Shown: one piece after another, positions 33,558 through 42,941 of the stretch
Layout: every line of letters starts with the position of its first letter
Position numbering within the stretch: the first letter of the stretch is position 1
Assembly (NCBI RefSeq): GCF_000304335.1
Contig: NZ_CAJF01000008.1
Span: 62,001 to 126,000, forward strand
DNA length: 64,000 nucleotides
Source: Microbacterium yannicii PS01
Lineage (GTDB): Bacteria; Actinomycetota; Actinomycetes; Actinomycetales; Microbacteriaceae
Direction: 5' to 3'
The notes under the pieces: model-generated
What the model was told of the DNA's origin: nothing
Database searches by the model: none
What the model saw: the letters and a program-made list of their open reading frames with translations, nothing else
Translations under genes and position numbers: made by a program

Positions 33558-34148
33558 ATGAAGGATTCCCACGTCGCCGACGACGTCACCCGCGCGGCCG
33601 TCGACCTGTTCGCCCGCCAGGGGTACGCGAACACCAGCGTGCAGCAGATCGTCGAGGCCGCCGGCGTCACCAAGGGCGCGATGTACCACTACTTCGAGTC
33701 CAAGGACGATCTGCTCTTCGGCATCTACGAGAAGCTGCTCAGCCTGCAGAAGGCGCACCTCGACCAGATCATCGCGCGCGGCGGCTCGGTCGACGACGTG
33801 CTGCGCGCCGTCTGCGTCGATGTGCTCGAGACGTCGATCGACCACATGCAGGAGGGCGCGGTGTTCTTCCGAAGCCTGAACATGCTGTCGGCGCCGCGCC
33901 AGCAGGAGGTCACCCGGCGGCGACGGGGGTACCACGACGAGTTCGCCGAGCTGATCTCGCGCGGCCAGTCCGAGGGGCTCTACCGCACCGACATCCCGGT
34001 CGCGATGCTCGTCGCCCACTTCTTCAGCGACGTGCACTACCTGTCGCACTGGTACTCGCCCGAAGGCCCCGAGAACAAGACGCTCGTCGCCGAGCAGCTC
34101 ACCGACCTGTTCCTATCCAGTCTGAGGAGAACGGATGCCGCACACTAA
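33558..34148 (+). CDS. TetR/AcrR family regulator, candidate master regulator of the acyl-CoA island
   Basis: A 196-residue TetR protein with HTH SVQQIVEAAGVTKGAMYHYFESKDDLL near residues 28-55 and a TetR_C-type ligand domain. It is embedded in the catabolic operon and its gene overlaps the next by 14 bases. Regulators of this shape in fatty-acid and branched-chain catabolism usually release DNA on binding an acyl-CoA. The three operator copies A, B and C in the island are the likely targets; that is inference from position and site conservation. Confidence 0.85.
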   Translation: MKDSHVADDVTRAAVDLFARQGYANTSVQQIVEAAGVTKGAMYHYFESKDDLLFGIYEKLLSLQKAHLDQIIARGGSVDDVLRAVCVDVLETSIDHMQEGAVFFRSLNMLSAPRQQEVTRRRRGYHDEFAELISRGQSEGLYRTDIPVAMLVAHFFSDVHYLSHWYSPEGPENKTLVAEQLTDLFLSSLRRTDAAH

Positions 34149-35184
34149 CGTCACCGCCGATGCCCGTGCCGCCGCCACCGAGAGCGCGCCGGTTCCGGCC
34201 GAGATGCGCGCGTGGCGCGTGACCGCACTCGGCGAGCCGGCCGACGCGCTCTCGCTCGACCGCGTGCCCGTTCCCGCCCCCGGCGCCGGCGAGGTGCTGC
34301 TGAAGGTCGCCGCCGTGGCGGCGAACTTCCCCGACGTGCTGCTGTGCCGCGGTGAGTACCAGGTCAAGCCCGAGCTTCCCTTCACGCCGGGCATCGAGCT
34401 GACCGGCACCGTGGTCGCCCTCGGCCCGGACGTGTCGGGCGTGGCGGTGGGCGACCGGGTGGTCGGCTCGAAGATCGGCGTGCTGTCGGAGTACGCCGTG
34501 GTCCCGGCGTCCGATGTCTGGGCGGCCCCCGCCTCGCTCTCGGACGTCGAGGCGTCGGGCCTCACCGTGGCCTACCAGACGGCGTGGTTCGGTCTGCACC
34601 GTCGAGCGTCGCTGCGCTCGGGCGAGTGGCTGCTCGTGCACGCCGCCGCCGGCGGCGTCGGTCTGGCGGCCGTGCAGCTGGGTGTCGCCGCGGGCGCTCG
34701 CGTCGTCGGCGTCGTGGGTTCGGAGGCCAAGGCCGCGGTCGCACGCGAAGCGGGCGCCGAGGTCGTGCTCGTCCGAGGGACGGACGACATCGTCGCGGCG
34801 GTGAAGGCTGCGACCGCAGGTCACGGGGCCGACGTCGTGTTCGACCCCGTCGGCGGGGCGGCGTTCGACGCCTCGACCAAGTGCGTCGCCTTCGAGGGCC
34901 GCATCATCGTCGTCGGCTTCGCCGGCGGCACCATTCAGGCGCTTCCCGCGGGTCACGTGCTCGTGAAGAACTACTCCGTCGTGGGACTGCACTGGGGCCT
35001 CTACCCTCGGGTGCGCCCCGACCTCATCGACGACGCCCGCGCCGAGCTGACCCGACTCGCAGACGAGGGAACCCTGCGACCCGTGGTCGATCGCGTCGTG
35101 CCGTTCGACGACGCTCCCGCCGCCCTGACCGCGCTCGCGGGCGGTTCGACCGTCGGCCGCGTCGTGATCCAGGTCGACGCATGA
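34135..35184 (+). CDS. Zinc-independent MDR / NADPH:quinone oxidoreductase family protein
   Basis: A 349-residue medium-chain reductase with PGIELTGTVVALGPDV, a Rossmann motif AAAGGVGLAAVQLG and DVVFDPVGGAAFD. No catalytic zinc Cys ligands are visible, so it is of the quinone-oxidoreductase/enoyl reductase branch (NADPH:quinone reductase-like). The ATG at 34135 has GGAGAACGG upstream and overlaps the end of the TetR gene. Possibly reduces an enone or enoyl-CoA in the pathway. Confidence 0.85.
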   Translation: MPHTNVTADARAAATESAPVPAEMRAWRVTALGEPADALSLDRVPVPAPGAGEVLLKVAAVAANFPDVLLCRGEYQVKPELPFTPGIELTGTVVALGPDVSGVAVGDRVVGSKIGVLSEYAVVPASDVWAAPASLSDVEASGLTVAYQTAWFGLHRRASLRSGEWLLVHAAAGGVGLAAVQLGVAAGARVVGVVGSEAKAAVAREAGAEVVLVRGTDDIVAAVKAATAGHGADVVFDPVGGAAFDASTKCVAFEGRIIVVGFAGGTIQALPAGHVLVKNYSVVGLHWGLYPRVRPDLIDDARAELTRLADEGTLRPVVDRVVPFDDAPAALTALAGGSTVGRVVIQVDA

Positions 35185-35939
35185 GCGACCGGTTCGCGTT
35201 CGACGGTCGGGTGGCCCTCGTGACGGGAGGGGCGCGGGGGATCGGCGCAGCCACCGTGCGTGCCCTTCATGGCGCGGGGGGCGACGTGGTCGTCGCCGAC
35301 GTCGGGGACGCGCGAGGTGACAAGCTCGCCGAGGAGCTCGGTGACCGCGTGCGCTTCGTGCACCTCGATGTCACCGACGAGAAGGCGTGGGATGCCGCCA
35401 TCGCGTCCACTCTCGAGAGCTTCGGCTCGCTCGACGTGCTCGTCAACAACGCCGGCATCGCCAATGCGGCGCCGATCGAGCACATGACCACCGAGAAGTG
35501 GAACGCCGCGATCGGCGTCAACCTCACCGGCGTCTTCTTCGGCTGCCGTGCCGTGGTGCCGGTGATGAAGGCCCAGTTCGCGGAATCCGGGCGGGGCGGC
35601 TCGATCGTCAACGTCTCGTCGGTCGACGGCATGCGCGGAAGTCCCGGCGTCCACGCGTACACGGCGTCGAAGTGGGGCGTGCGCGGGCTAACGAAGTCTC
35701 TCGCCGTCGAGCTGGGACCGTCCGGCATCCGCGTCAACTCCGTGCATCCGGGCTTCGTGCGCACGCCGATGACCGCGCGCATCGATCCCGAGAATCTCGA
35801 CATCCCCCTCGGCCGACCGGGAACGCCGGACGACATCGCCGGAACCATCGTGTTCCTCGCCTCGGACGCATCGGCGTTCACGAGCGGCGCCGAGCTCGTC
35901 GTCGACGGCGGCATGATCGCCGGCATCCCGCACAAGTAG
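35181..35939 (+). CDS. SDR family oxidoreductase (hydroxysteroid/3-oxoacyl reductase-like)
   Basis: A 252-residue classical SDR: TGGARGIGAATV, LDVLVNNAGIANAAPIEHM, VSSVDGMRGSPG with catalytic Ser, AYTASKWGV with Tyr and Lys, and SGAELVVDGGM. It is similar to 3-alpha/20-beta-hydroxysteroid dehydrogenases and related alcohol dehydrogenases. Its start overlaps the previous stop (ATGA). It closes the operator-A operon. Confidence 0.87.
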   Translation: MSDRFAFDGRVALVTGGARGIGAATVRALHGAGGDVVVADVGDARGDKLAEELGDRVRFVHLDVTDEKAWDAAIASTLESFGSLDVLVNNAGIANAAPIEHMTTEKWNAAIGVNLTGVFFGCRAVVPVMKAQFAESGRGGSIVNVSSVDGMRGSPGVHAYTASKWGVRGLTKSLAVELGPSGIRVNSVHPGFVRTPMTARIDPENLDIPLGRPGTPDDIAGTIVFLASDASAFTSGAELVVDGGMIAGIPHK

Positions 35940-36099
35940 CACCCGCGCCGCCCGCGAGAGGGCACCGTCCCGCAGCAGAGGTCTTTCCGCTCGCCGTCCC
36001 TCCCGGCGAGGGGGCTTCTCGCGCGTGGCGCCGGTCGGACGCTCGTCAAGCTCGCCGAACGTGCGCGAACTGAGCCTTCAGAGACGACTGCAACAGGAA

Positions 36100-36118
36100 C
36101 ATACCGCCCGGTCGGTTT
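36100..36118 (+). promoter_or_regulatory. TetR-type operator, site B
   Basis: CATACCGCCCGGTCGGTTT, nearly identical to sites A and C. It lies 39 bases before the first gene of the importer operon, just upstream of a possible -10 (TACAGT at 36125-36130), covering the -35 region. Confidence 0.8.
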
Positions 36119-36157
36119 CTCGTGTACAGTGAGGTCACCCGACACGAAGAGGTGCCG

Positions 36158-36895
36158 ATGTACGCAAGATCCGCTCCCGCCGAGAGTGCTCCCGCACGCC
36201 TCGACGTCGCCGAACTCGGGGTCGCCTTCGGCGGCCTCACCGCCGTCGACGACGTCTCGTTCGATGTGCGGCCGGGCGAGGTCGTGGCGCTCATCGGACC
36301 GAACGGCGCCGGCAAGACCACCGTCTTCAACGCCGTGTGCGGGCTGGTGCGGTGGCGCGGCGCGATCGCGATCGACGGCGCACCTGCGCCCCGCCGTACC
36401 GCCGCGCTGACCGCGCGCGGCGTCTCGCGCACGCTGCAGGGACTCGGGCTATTCGCCGGGCTCACGGTGCGCGAGAACGTCGCGGTCCCCGTCGCGAGCC
36501 GCCGCGACGCCGCCGGCCTCGTCGACGCTCAGCTGGCGGCGCTCGACCTGTCGGCCCTCGCCGATCGCCCGGTCGCCGCCCTGCCCTACCCCGACCGCAA
36601 GCGCGTCGCGCTCGCCCGGGCTCTCGTGAGCGCGCCGCGGCTGCTGCTGCTCGACGAGCCGGCGGGCGGGCTCGGCGCCGATGACATCTCTGGTCTCGAC
36701 CGGATCGTTCGCGACGTCGCCGCCACCGGATGCGCGGTGCTCCTGGTGGAGCACCACGTCGACTTCGTCATGGGGCTCGCCGACCGCATCGTCGTGCTGG
36801 ACTTCGGGCGCGTGATCGCGCGCGGCACGCCGTCCGAGGTGCGCACCGATCCGCGCGTCGAAGAGGCCTACCTCGGCGTGAAGGCGACGGCATGA
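36158..36895 (+). CDS. Liv-type ABC transporter ATP-binding protein (LivG-like)
   Basis: A 245-residue ATPase with Walker A GPNGAGKT, the LivG-type signature region LPYPDRKRVALARALVSAPRLLLLDEPAGGL and switch His in LLVEHHVDFVMGL. LivG proteins lack a canonical LSGGQ, as here. The ATG at 36158 has GAAGAGG upstream. First gene of a five-gene branched-chain amino-acid-type importer operon under site B. Confidence 0.88.
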   Translation: MYARSAPAESAPARLDVAELGVAFGGLTAVDDVSFDVRPGEVVALIGPNGAGKTTVFNAVCGLVRWRGAIAIDGAPAPRRTAALTARGVSRTLQGLGLFAGLTVRENVAVPVASRRDAAGLVDAQLAALDLSALADRPVAALPYPDRKRVALARALVSAPRLLLLDEPAGGLGADDISGLDRIVRDVAATGCAVLLVEHHVDFVMGLADRIVVLDFGRVIARGTPSEVRTDPRVEEAYLGVKATA

Positions 36896-37644
36896 GCACC
36901 GCGAGCCTGCCCACCCCCACGCCGACCCGCGCCGGCGCCCTCGAGATCGACGAACTGACCGTCGGCTATGGCGGCGCGCCCGTCCTCCACGGCGTCTCGT
37001 TCACGCTCGAGCCCGGCGAGGTGGTCGCGCTGCTCGGAGCCAACGGCGCCGGCAAGACGACGCTGCTGCGGGCGCTCGCAGGACTGGTGCCCGCGGCATC
37101 CGGAACCATCGCACTCGACGGCGACGACCTCGCGCCGCTGCGGACCGAGGACCGCGCCCGCCGCGGCGTCGCGCTCGTGCCCGACGGGCAGAGCGTCGTC
37201 GCCGAGCTCACGGTCGACGAGAACCTGCGGCTCGGGGCGCTCTGGCGCCACCGCGGCGCCGCGCGCGAACGTGCGGTCTCCGGCATCTACGAGCTGTTCG
37301 AGCCGCTCGCCCGGCGACGCGGCAGCGCCGGACACCAGCTCTCGGGCGGGGAACGCCAGATGCTCGCCCTCGGGCGCGCGCTCATCGCCGAGCCGACCCT
37401 GCTCGCCCTCGACGAGCCGTCCCTCGGGCTCGCGCCGCTCGTGGTCGCCCACCTCATGGGCACGCTGCGCGACGCCGCCGCGAGCCGCGGATTGACGGTG
37501 CTGCTCGCCGAGCAGAACGTCACCAGCGCGCTGTCGATCGCCGACCGCGGCGTCGTGCTCGACCTCGGCCGTGTCGTCGCCGACGCTCCCGCGGCGGCCC
37601 TGGCAGCCGACGATACCCTCCGCCACGCCTACCTGGGATTCTGA
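36892..37644 (+). CDS. Liv-type ABC transporter ATP-binding protein (LivF-like)
   Basis: A 250-residue ATPase with GANGAGKTTLLRAL Walker A, canonical LSGGERQMLALGRAL, LALDEPSLGLAP Walker B, and LLAEQNVTSALSIADRGVVL. It starts inside the stop of livG (ATGA) and ends one base into livH. It pairs with LivG to energise the importer. Confidence 0.9.
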   Translation: MSTASLPTPTPTRAGALEIDELTVGYGGAPVLHGVSFTLEPGEVVALLGANGAGKTTLLRALAGLVPAASGTIALDGDDLAPLRTEDRARRGVALVPDGQSVVAELTVDENLRLGALWRHRGAARERAVSGIYELFEPLARRRGSAGHQLSGGERQMLALGRALIAEPTLLALDEPSLGLAPLVVAHLMGTLRDAAASRGLTVLLAEQNVTSALSIADRGVVLDLGRVVADAPAAALAADDTLRHAYLGF

Positions 37645-38522
37645 TGGACCGACTTCTCTTCCTCCTCGCCACCGGACTCGCCCGCGGCGCGATCTTCGCG
37701 CTGTTCGCGCTGTCGCTGGTGCTGATCTGGCGCGCGGCCCGCATCGTGAACTTCGCGCAGGGCGCCATGGCGCTCGTGGCCACCTATGTCGCATTCGCGA
37801 TCACCGGATTCACCGGCTCGTACTGGGCGGGGCTGGCCTCGGGCCTGCTCGCGGGGGCGACGATCGGCTTCGCCGTCGAGCGCGGCGTCATGCAGCACGC
37901 CCCGCACAGCAGTCCGCTGTCAGGGGTCATCGTGGCGATCGGACTCGTGATGGTGCTGCAGTCGCTGCTCGGCATCCTGTTCGGGGCGCAGTACCGGCCG
38001 ATGCGTGCGCCGTTCGACGACAGCCCGATCGTGGTCGGCGGTGTGCCGCTGCTCTCGCCGTACGACCTGTTCGTGCTGGCCGTCGCCCTCGTGGTGATGG
38101 TGGGGCTCGCGGTGCTGTTCACTCGCACCTCGCTCGGTCTGCAGCTGCGCGCCTCGGCGTTCGCGCCGGAGGTCTCGCGCGTGCTGGGGGTGCGGGTGAA
38201 CCGCATGGTGACGATCGGGTGGATGCTGTCGGCCGCGGTCGCCGCACTGGCCGCGATGCTCCTCGTGCCGACGGAGCTCGGGCTCAATCCCCACGCGACC
38301 GACATGCTCTTCGTCTACGCCTTCGCCGTCGCGGTGGTGGGCGGGCTGGACTCGCCGGTCGGGGCGCTCCTCGGCGGCCTCGTCGTCGGCGTCGCGATGA
38401 CGCTCGTCACCGGCTACCTCGGGGCGACCGTCGCTCCGATCGGCGTGCTGGTGCTGCTGGTCGCCGTGCTGCTCGTGCGGCCGGGCGGGATCTTCTCGAT
38501 GCGAGAGGCGCGAAGCGCATGA
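37644..38522 (+). CDS. Branched-chain amino-acid-type ABC transporter permease (LivH-like)
   Basis: A 292-residue permease with about eight spans, including ALFALSLVLIWRAARIVNFAQGAMA at the N-terminus, the LivH hallmark for an Asn-Phe-x-x-Gly helix, and AVAVVGGLDSPVGALLGGLVVG. It forms the translocation channel with LivM. It starts in the last base of the livF stop and ends inside livM. Confidence 0.9.
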   Translation: MDRLLFLLATGLARGAIFALFALSLVLIWRAARIVNFAQGAMALVATYVAFAITGFTGSYWAGLASGLLAGATIGFAVERGVMQHAPHSSPLSGVIVAIGLVMVLQSLLGILFGAQYRPMRAPFDDSPIVVGGVPLLSPYDLFVLAVALVVMVGLAVLFTRTSLGLQLRASAFAPEVSRVLGVRVNRMVTIGWMLSAAVAALAAMLLVPTELGLNPHATDMLFVYAFAVAVVGGLDSPVGALLGGLVVGVAMTLVTGYLGATVAPIGVLVLLVAVLLVRPGGIFSMREARSA

Positions 38523-39721
38523 CCCGGCTGCTTCCGCGGCTTCGCGGCATCCCGCGCACGCTCGTCTTCGGGGCGGTGCTCACCCTCCTCGTCCTCGGCG
38601 GCACGTTCCTGCTCGATCCCTATCGCAACTTCCAGCTCGCCACGGTCGCCGCCTACTTCTGCGCCGCCGCCGGGCTCACGATCCTCATCGGCCACAGCGG
38701 TCAGCTCTCACTCGGGCACGCCGCGCTCATGGCCGCGGGCGGTTACGGCTACGCCCTCACGGCGAACGCGATGACGGATGCCGGGATCGACGGCATCCCT
38801 CGCTTCCTGCTCGGCATGCTCGGCGCCCTCGTCGTCTCGGGTGCGCTGGGCTGGCTGCTGGGGCTCGCGGCCGCCCGGCTGCGAGGACCGTACCTCGCGG
38901 GCGTCACACTCGCGCTCGTGATCGCCGTGCCCGCGGTGGCGGCCGTCTTCTCCGGCGCGCTGCGCGGAGACCAGGGGCTGCAGATCGCGTACGACGGCGT
39001 GCCGCCCGTGCTCGAGCGGCTCATCGCCGTCGAGCAGTGGCAGGCGTGGGTCGCGATCCTCGTCGCCGGCGTGGTCGTCACCGCCCTCGCCGCGCTCGCG
39101 CGCGGCCGGCTCGGGCTGCACATGCGCGCCGTACGCGATGACGAGACCGCCGCCCGGCTGAACGGCGTGCGCGCCGGGCGCGTCAAGGTCACCGCGTTCG
39201 GCGTGAGCTCGCTCGCCGCCGGCGCCGGGGGAGCGGTGCTCTGCTTCGTGACCCAGTCGGTGAGCCCCGGGGCCTATACCCTCGCGTTCTCGCTGCTGCT
39301 GGTGGTCGCGGTCGTCCTCGGCGGGCTCGGCAGCATCGGCGGCGCTGCGATCGGCTCGGTGCTCATCGTCGTGCTTCCCTGGCTGCTCTCGACCGCGGTG
39401 TCGGCGATCCCACTGCCGGCCGAGATCGAGCAGCGCCTGTCGGGCAACCTGTCCGTCCTCGTCTTCGGTGCCCTGCTCATCGTCGTCATGCTCGCGTGGC
39501 CCGGCGGGCTCGCCAGCCTGCGCCGCCGCCGCTCCCACCCCCGTCCACGCTCCGGCGCCGCCGAGAAGGGCGACTCCCGCGGCTCGACGCGGACTGAGTC
39601 CACCCTCTCGCGTGATGTCGATGCCGGATCGGTGGATGCCCGCGGTGCGGACGCCGAGCCGCGGCATCCGGAGCCCGCTCTTGCCACTCCCTCCGCACCC
39701 CCACCACAGAGAAAGAGGTGA
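38519..39721 (+). CDS. Branched-chain amino-acid-type ABC transporter permease (LivM-like)
   Basis: A 400-residue permease with ten or so spans: GHSGQLSLGHAALMAAGGYGYAL and AVRDDETAARLNGVRAGRVKVTAFGVS are LivM landmarks, followed by LGGLGSIGGAAIGSVLIV. The C-terminus carries an unusual 65-residue charged, disordered tail (RRRRSHPRPR... QRKR) beyond the normal end. The start overlaps the livH stop (ATGA). A much longer reading frame from 37571 is a frame artefact and is not used. Confidence 0.9.
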   Translation: MTRLLPRLRGIPRTLVFGAVLTLLVLGGTFLLDPYRNFQLATVAAYFCAAAGLTILIGHSGQLSLGHAALMAAGGYGYALTANAMTDAGIDGIPRFLLGMLGALVVSGALGWLLGLAAARLRGPYLAGVTLALVIAVPAVAAVFSGALRGDQGLQIAYDGVPPVLERLIAVEQWQAWVAILVAGVVVTALAALARGRLGLHMRAVRDDETAARLNGVRAGRVKVTAFGVSSLAAGAGGAVLCFVTQSVSPGAYTLAFSLLLVVAVVLGGLGSIGGAAIGSVLIVVLPWLLSTAVSAIPLPAEIEQRLSGNLSVLVFGALLIVVMLAWPGGLASLRRRRSHPRPRSGAAEKGDSRGSTRTESTLSRDVDAGSVDARGADAEPRHPEPALATPSAPPPQRKR

Positions 39722-39723
39722 CC

Positions 39724-41010
39724 ATGTCACAGCACTCCCTCGCACGCCGCGTCGCGGCGATGGCCGGCGCATCCGCCGTCCTCGTCGCGCTCGCGGGATG
39801 CAGCACGCCCGCCGCGACCGGCGACCCGGCCGAGGCCGCGCCCGGTGTCAGCGACGACACCGTGACGATCGGCGCGCACGCGCCCCTGACCGGACCGGCC
39901 GCCGCCGGCTACTCGTCGATCTCGGCCGCCGCCACGGCCTACTTCGACTACGTCAACGAGCAGGGCGGCGTGCACGGCCGCTCGATCGAATACCTCGTCG
40001 AGGACGACGGCTACAACCCCGCCACCACGCAGACGGTGGTGCGCGAACTCGTGCAGGAGGACGAGGTCTTCGCGATCGTGAACGGACTCGGCACCCCGAC
40101 CCACACCGCGGTGCTCGACTACCTCAACCAGAACGAGGTGCCCGACCTGTTCGTCGCCTCCGGGTCCACGAGCTGGAACCAGCCGGAGAAGTATCCCTTC
40201 ACGTTCGGGTTCAACGCCGACTACGTCGTCGAGGGGGCCGCGCTCGCGCAGTACGCCGCCGACGAGTACCCCGACAAGAAGGTGTGCCTGCTCGGGCAGG
40301 ACGACGACTTCGGCGACGAGATGATCGAGGGCGCCCAGCTCGCCCTCGGCGAGGACGGGCTCACGGCCGTCGAGCGCTACTCGGTGTCGAACCAGGACGT
40401 CTCCGCCCAGGTCGGCGCGCTGAAGGCCGCCGGCTGCGAGATCAACATCCTCGGCACGATCAACGGCTTCACGGCGCTGGCACTGGGCACGGCGGCACAG
40501 CTCGGGTGGTTCCCGATGTGGTTCTCGTCGTCGTCGGGCGCGGACTACCCCACGCTGATCGGCTACCTCGGTGAAGACGTCGGACCCAAGCTGCTGCAGG
40601 GCTTCGTCGGCGCCAACTACCTGCCGTCGCTCGGTGGCGAGTCCGACTGGGTCACCCTCTTCGAGCAGATCAACGACGACTACAACGAGGGTGCGCCGTT
40701 CGACGGCAACACCATCTACGGCATGAGCGTCGCGTATCTGTTCGCCGAGGCGCTCGAGGCTGCGGGCGAGAACCCGACGCGTGCGTCTCTGGTCGAAGCG
40801 GTGCAGTCCGGCGACCTGGCGGGCAACGGCATCCTGCCCCTCTCGTTCGGGGAAGACAGCCACGCCGCCTATCTCGGCGTGGGCATCACCGCCGTCGACC
40901 AGGGCGTGCAGGACTACGTCGGCGCGACCTACGCCGTCGACGGCGGCAGCGTGACGGCGGTCGAGCCGTCACCGGTGTCGCTGTCGGGTGAGGGCGTGCC
41001 CGGCTCCTGA
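39724..41010 (+). CDS. Liv-type ABC transporter substrate-binding lipoprotein (LivK-like)
   Basis: A 428-residue periplasmic-binding-protein-like lipoprotein with lipobox LAGC near residue 25. VTIGAHAPLTGPAAAGYSS, YLVEDDGYNPATTQTVVRELV and KKVCLLGQDDDFGDEMIEGA fit type 1 Leu/Ile/Val-binding proteins. The ATG at 39724 follows GAGGTG. Ligands of this family include amino acids, amides, aromatic and aliphatic acids; the linked acyl-CoA genes favour an organic acid, by inference. Confidence 0.88.
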   Translation: MSQHSLARRVAAMAGASAVLVALAGCSTPAATGDPAEAAPGVSDDTVTIGAHAPLTGPAAAGYSSISAAATAYFDYVNEQGGVHGRSIEYLVEDDGYNPATTQTVVRELVQEDEVFAIVNGLGTPTHTAVLDYLNQNEVPDLFVASGSTSWNQPEKYPFTFGFNADYVVEGAALAQYAADEYPDKKVCLLGQDDDFGDEMIEGAQLALGEDGLTAVERYSVSNQDVSAQVGALKAAGCEINILGTINGFTALALGTAAQLGWFPMWFSSSSGADYPTLIGYLGEDVGPKLLQGFVGANYLPSLGGESDWVTLFEQINDDYNEGAPFDGNTIYGMSVAYLFAEALEAAGENPTRASLVEAVQSGDLAGNGILPLSFGEDSHAAYLGVGITAVDQGVQDYVGATYAVDGGSVTAVEPSPVSLSGEGVPGS

Positions 41011-41023
41011 CCCCTCGCCGAAG

Positions 41024-41051
41024 CCCGGGCTCCCACAGGGGCCCGGGTTTT
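41024..41051 (+). terminator. Intrinsic terminator of the importer operon
   Basis: CCCGGGCTCCC pairs with GGGGCCCGGG around the loop ACA with one bulge, followed by TTTT at 41048-41051, 13 bases after the livK stop. Confidence 0.8.
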
Positions 41052-41319
41052 CGCGTGCCCGCCCGGCGTCCGCGACACGCGGGGATTGCGAATGAGATCC
41101 CGCGCGCTGCGCCACCCGAACCGGCGCCAACGAGGCCCGGGCGCCGAGCCCGTGCCCGGGTTGCTCGGGCGCGAAACGCGCCCGGCAGCAGGCTGAGTGG
41201 GGCGCCAGTGGCACTTCGGGGGTTGCGATGGCCGACTCAGCACCATGGAGCCTGCTCTCGGGGACGTTTGCGGCCGCAGGGCCCGCCGCCTCAGTGCGGG
41301 AGGTGCGCGCTCGAGATCC
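41052..41319. other. Convergent intergenic region
   Basis: About 270 bases between the importer terminator and the stop of the leftward acyl-CoA ligase gene. It contains one perfect eight-pair hairpin (CGGGCGCG at 41166-41173, AAA, CGCGCCCG at 41177-41184) that may terminate the ligase operon. No gene is apparent. Confidence 0.5.
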
Positions 41320-42900
41320 TCAGTGGACGGGGGTGAACTGGGCGACGAGGTCGCGCTTGAGCACCTTGCCGCTCGAGCCCAGCGGCAGCTCAGGCAGCAC
41401 GTGCACCACCCGCGGGTACTTGTAGGCGGCGAGGCGTTCGCGCACGAAGGCGATCACCTCGGCCTCGTCGAGCACGACGCCGTCGTGCGGCACGACGGCG
41501 GCGTGCACTTCCTGGCCCCGCACGTCGTCGGCGACGCCGAACACGGTGGCGACCGCGATTGCGGGATGCCGCGCCAGAACCGCCTCGACCTCGGTCGGAT
41601 ACACGTTGTAGCCCGAGCGCACGATCATGTCCTTCTTGCGGTCGACGATCGTGAGCACACCGTCGACATAGGTGCCGAGGTCTCCGGTGCGGAACCAGCC
41701 GTCGACGACCGCGGCGGCCGAGGCATCCGCTCGCCCGAGGTATCCCTTGAAGAGGTTGTGCCCCCGCACGACGATCTCGCCGAGATCGCCGGGCTCGTCG
41801 AGGAGTGCGACCGCGTCCTCGATCTCGGGGTCGGCGACGGCGACGTCGACGCCCCACAGGGCGCGCCCGACGGTGCCGGGGCGGATCGGCTCGCGCAGCG
41901 GATTCGACGACACCGTGGGTGCGGTCTCGGTCAGCCCATAGCCCTCGTGCACGTCGGCGCCGAAGGCATCGTGGAACGACTCGAGGACCGCGACCGGGAG
42001 GGCGGCCCCGCCCGACACGGCGTAGCGCAGCGGCGGCCGGGCGTCGCTGCGGCGGGCGGCCTCCAGCATCCCGACGTACATCGTGGGCACCGCCGTGAAG
42101 ACGGTCGCGCCGAGGCCGACCATGAGGTGGAGCGCCTCGTCGGCGTCGAAACGGGGAAGAAGGATGACGGATGCCCCGACCCGCAGTGCGATGTTCATCA
42201 CAGCGGTCTGCCCGAAGGTGTGGAAGAGCGGCAGGCCGCCGAAGACGACGTCATCGGCGCGCAGGTCGAACGCGTCGATGAGCGTGGTGTGCACCTGCTC
42301 GACGATCGACAGGTGCGAGCCGACGGCGCCCTTGGGCGTGCCGGTCGTGCCGCTCGTGTAGAGGATGGTCGCGGCATCCAGCGGGCCCGCCGGCTCGTGC
42401 CGCGCGATGGGGGTGGCGGTAGCCGCCTCGGCCTCGAGCCGCGGCAGGTCGACGCCGGCGTCGGCCGGCAGCAGCACCGTCACGACCGGCACGCCGGCCG
42501 CTGCGGCGGCGGGTGCCGCCTCCGTCAGCAGGGGAGCAGCGGCCACGAGCAGGTCGGCGCCGGAGTCCCGCAGCACGTGGGCGATCTCGTCCGCCTTGAA
42601 CAGCAGATGCACCGGCACGACGATCGCCCCGAGCGACAGCACCGCGTAGTACACGCGGGCGAAGTCCGGCACGTTCGGCACGAGCATCGCGACGCGGTCG
42701 CCGCGAGCGACGCCGCGGGCGCGCAGAGCGCCCGCATACGCACGGGTCTGGTCCCACAGGTCGCGGTAGCTGAGGCCCGCGCCCGCGAAGTGGAACGCGG
42801 TGCGGTCGGCATGCCGCACCGCCGACTCGGCGAGGATGCTCGCGACCGAAAGGGTCGCGAATCCCGCGCCGTCGATCGCGTGGTCGGGCTGGTGGGTCAT
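41320..42900 (-). CDS. AMP-dependent acyl-CoA synthetase/ligase
   Basis: A 526-residue ANL-family ligase with ILYTSGTTGTPKGAV (P-loop), GYGLTETAPT (A5), GWFRTGDLG (A7), VDRKKDMIVRSGYNVYPTEVE (A8) and catalytic Lys in PLGSSGKVLKRDL (A10). It makes an acyl-CoA from an acid, ATP and CoA. The ATG at 42900 follows AAGGAG; longer frames reading back through the dehydrogenase gene are artefacts. It is the third gene of the leftward kinase-dehydrogenase-ligase operon under site C, a role comparable to LvaE. Confidence 0.9.
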   Translation of the reverse strand: MTHQPDHAIDGAGFATLSVASILAESAVRHADRTAFHFAGAGLSYRDLWDQTRAYAGALRARGVARGDRVAMLVPNVPDFARVYYAVLSLGAIVVPVHLLFKADEIAHVLRDSGADLLVAAAPLLTEAAPAAAAAGVPVVTVLLPADAGVDLPRLEAEAATATPIARHEPAGPLDAATILYTSGTTGTPKGAVGSHLSIVEQVHTTLIDAFDLRADDVVFGGLPLFHTFGQTAVMNIALRVGASVILLPRFDADEALHLMVGLGATVFTAVPTMYVGMLEAARRSDARPPLRYAVSGGAALPVAVLESFHDAFGADVHEGYGLTETAPTVSSNPLREPIRPGTVGRALWGVDVAVADPEIEDAVALLDEPGDLGEIVVRGHNLFKGYLGRADASAAAVVDGWFRTGDLGTYVDGVLTIVDRKKDMIVRSGYNVYPTEVEAVLARHPAIAVATVFGVADDVRGQEVHAAVVPHDGVVLDEAEVIAFVRERLAAYKYPRVVHVLPELPLGSSGKVLKRDLVAQFTPVH

Positions 42901-42941
42901 TGCTGTCTCCTTCGACGTGGCAACCGGTCCGAGAGGGTGCG

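Noticed and set aside
37571..39721. A 716-residue plus-strand frame covering livH and livM
   Set aside because: The first half translates another frame of livH as Arg/Gly-rich nonsense; the real gene starts at 38519 with ATGA overlap.
41166..41184. Intrinsic terminator from the GC hairpin with AAA loop
   Set aside because: Perfect hairpin but no T tract on either strand and distant from both stops; only noted as possible end of the ligase operon.
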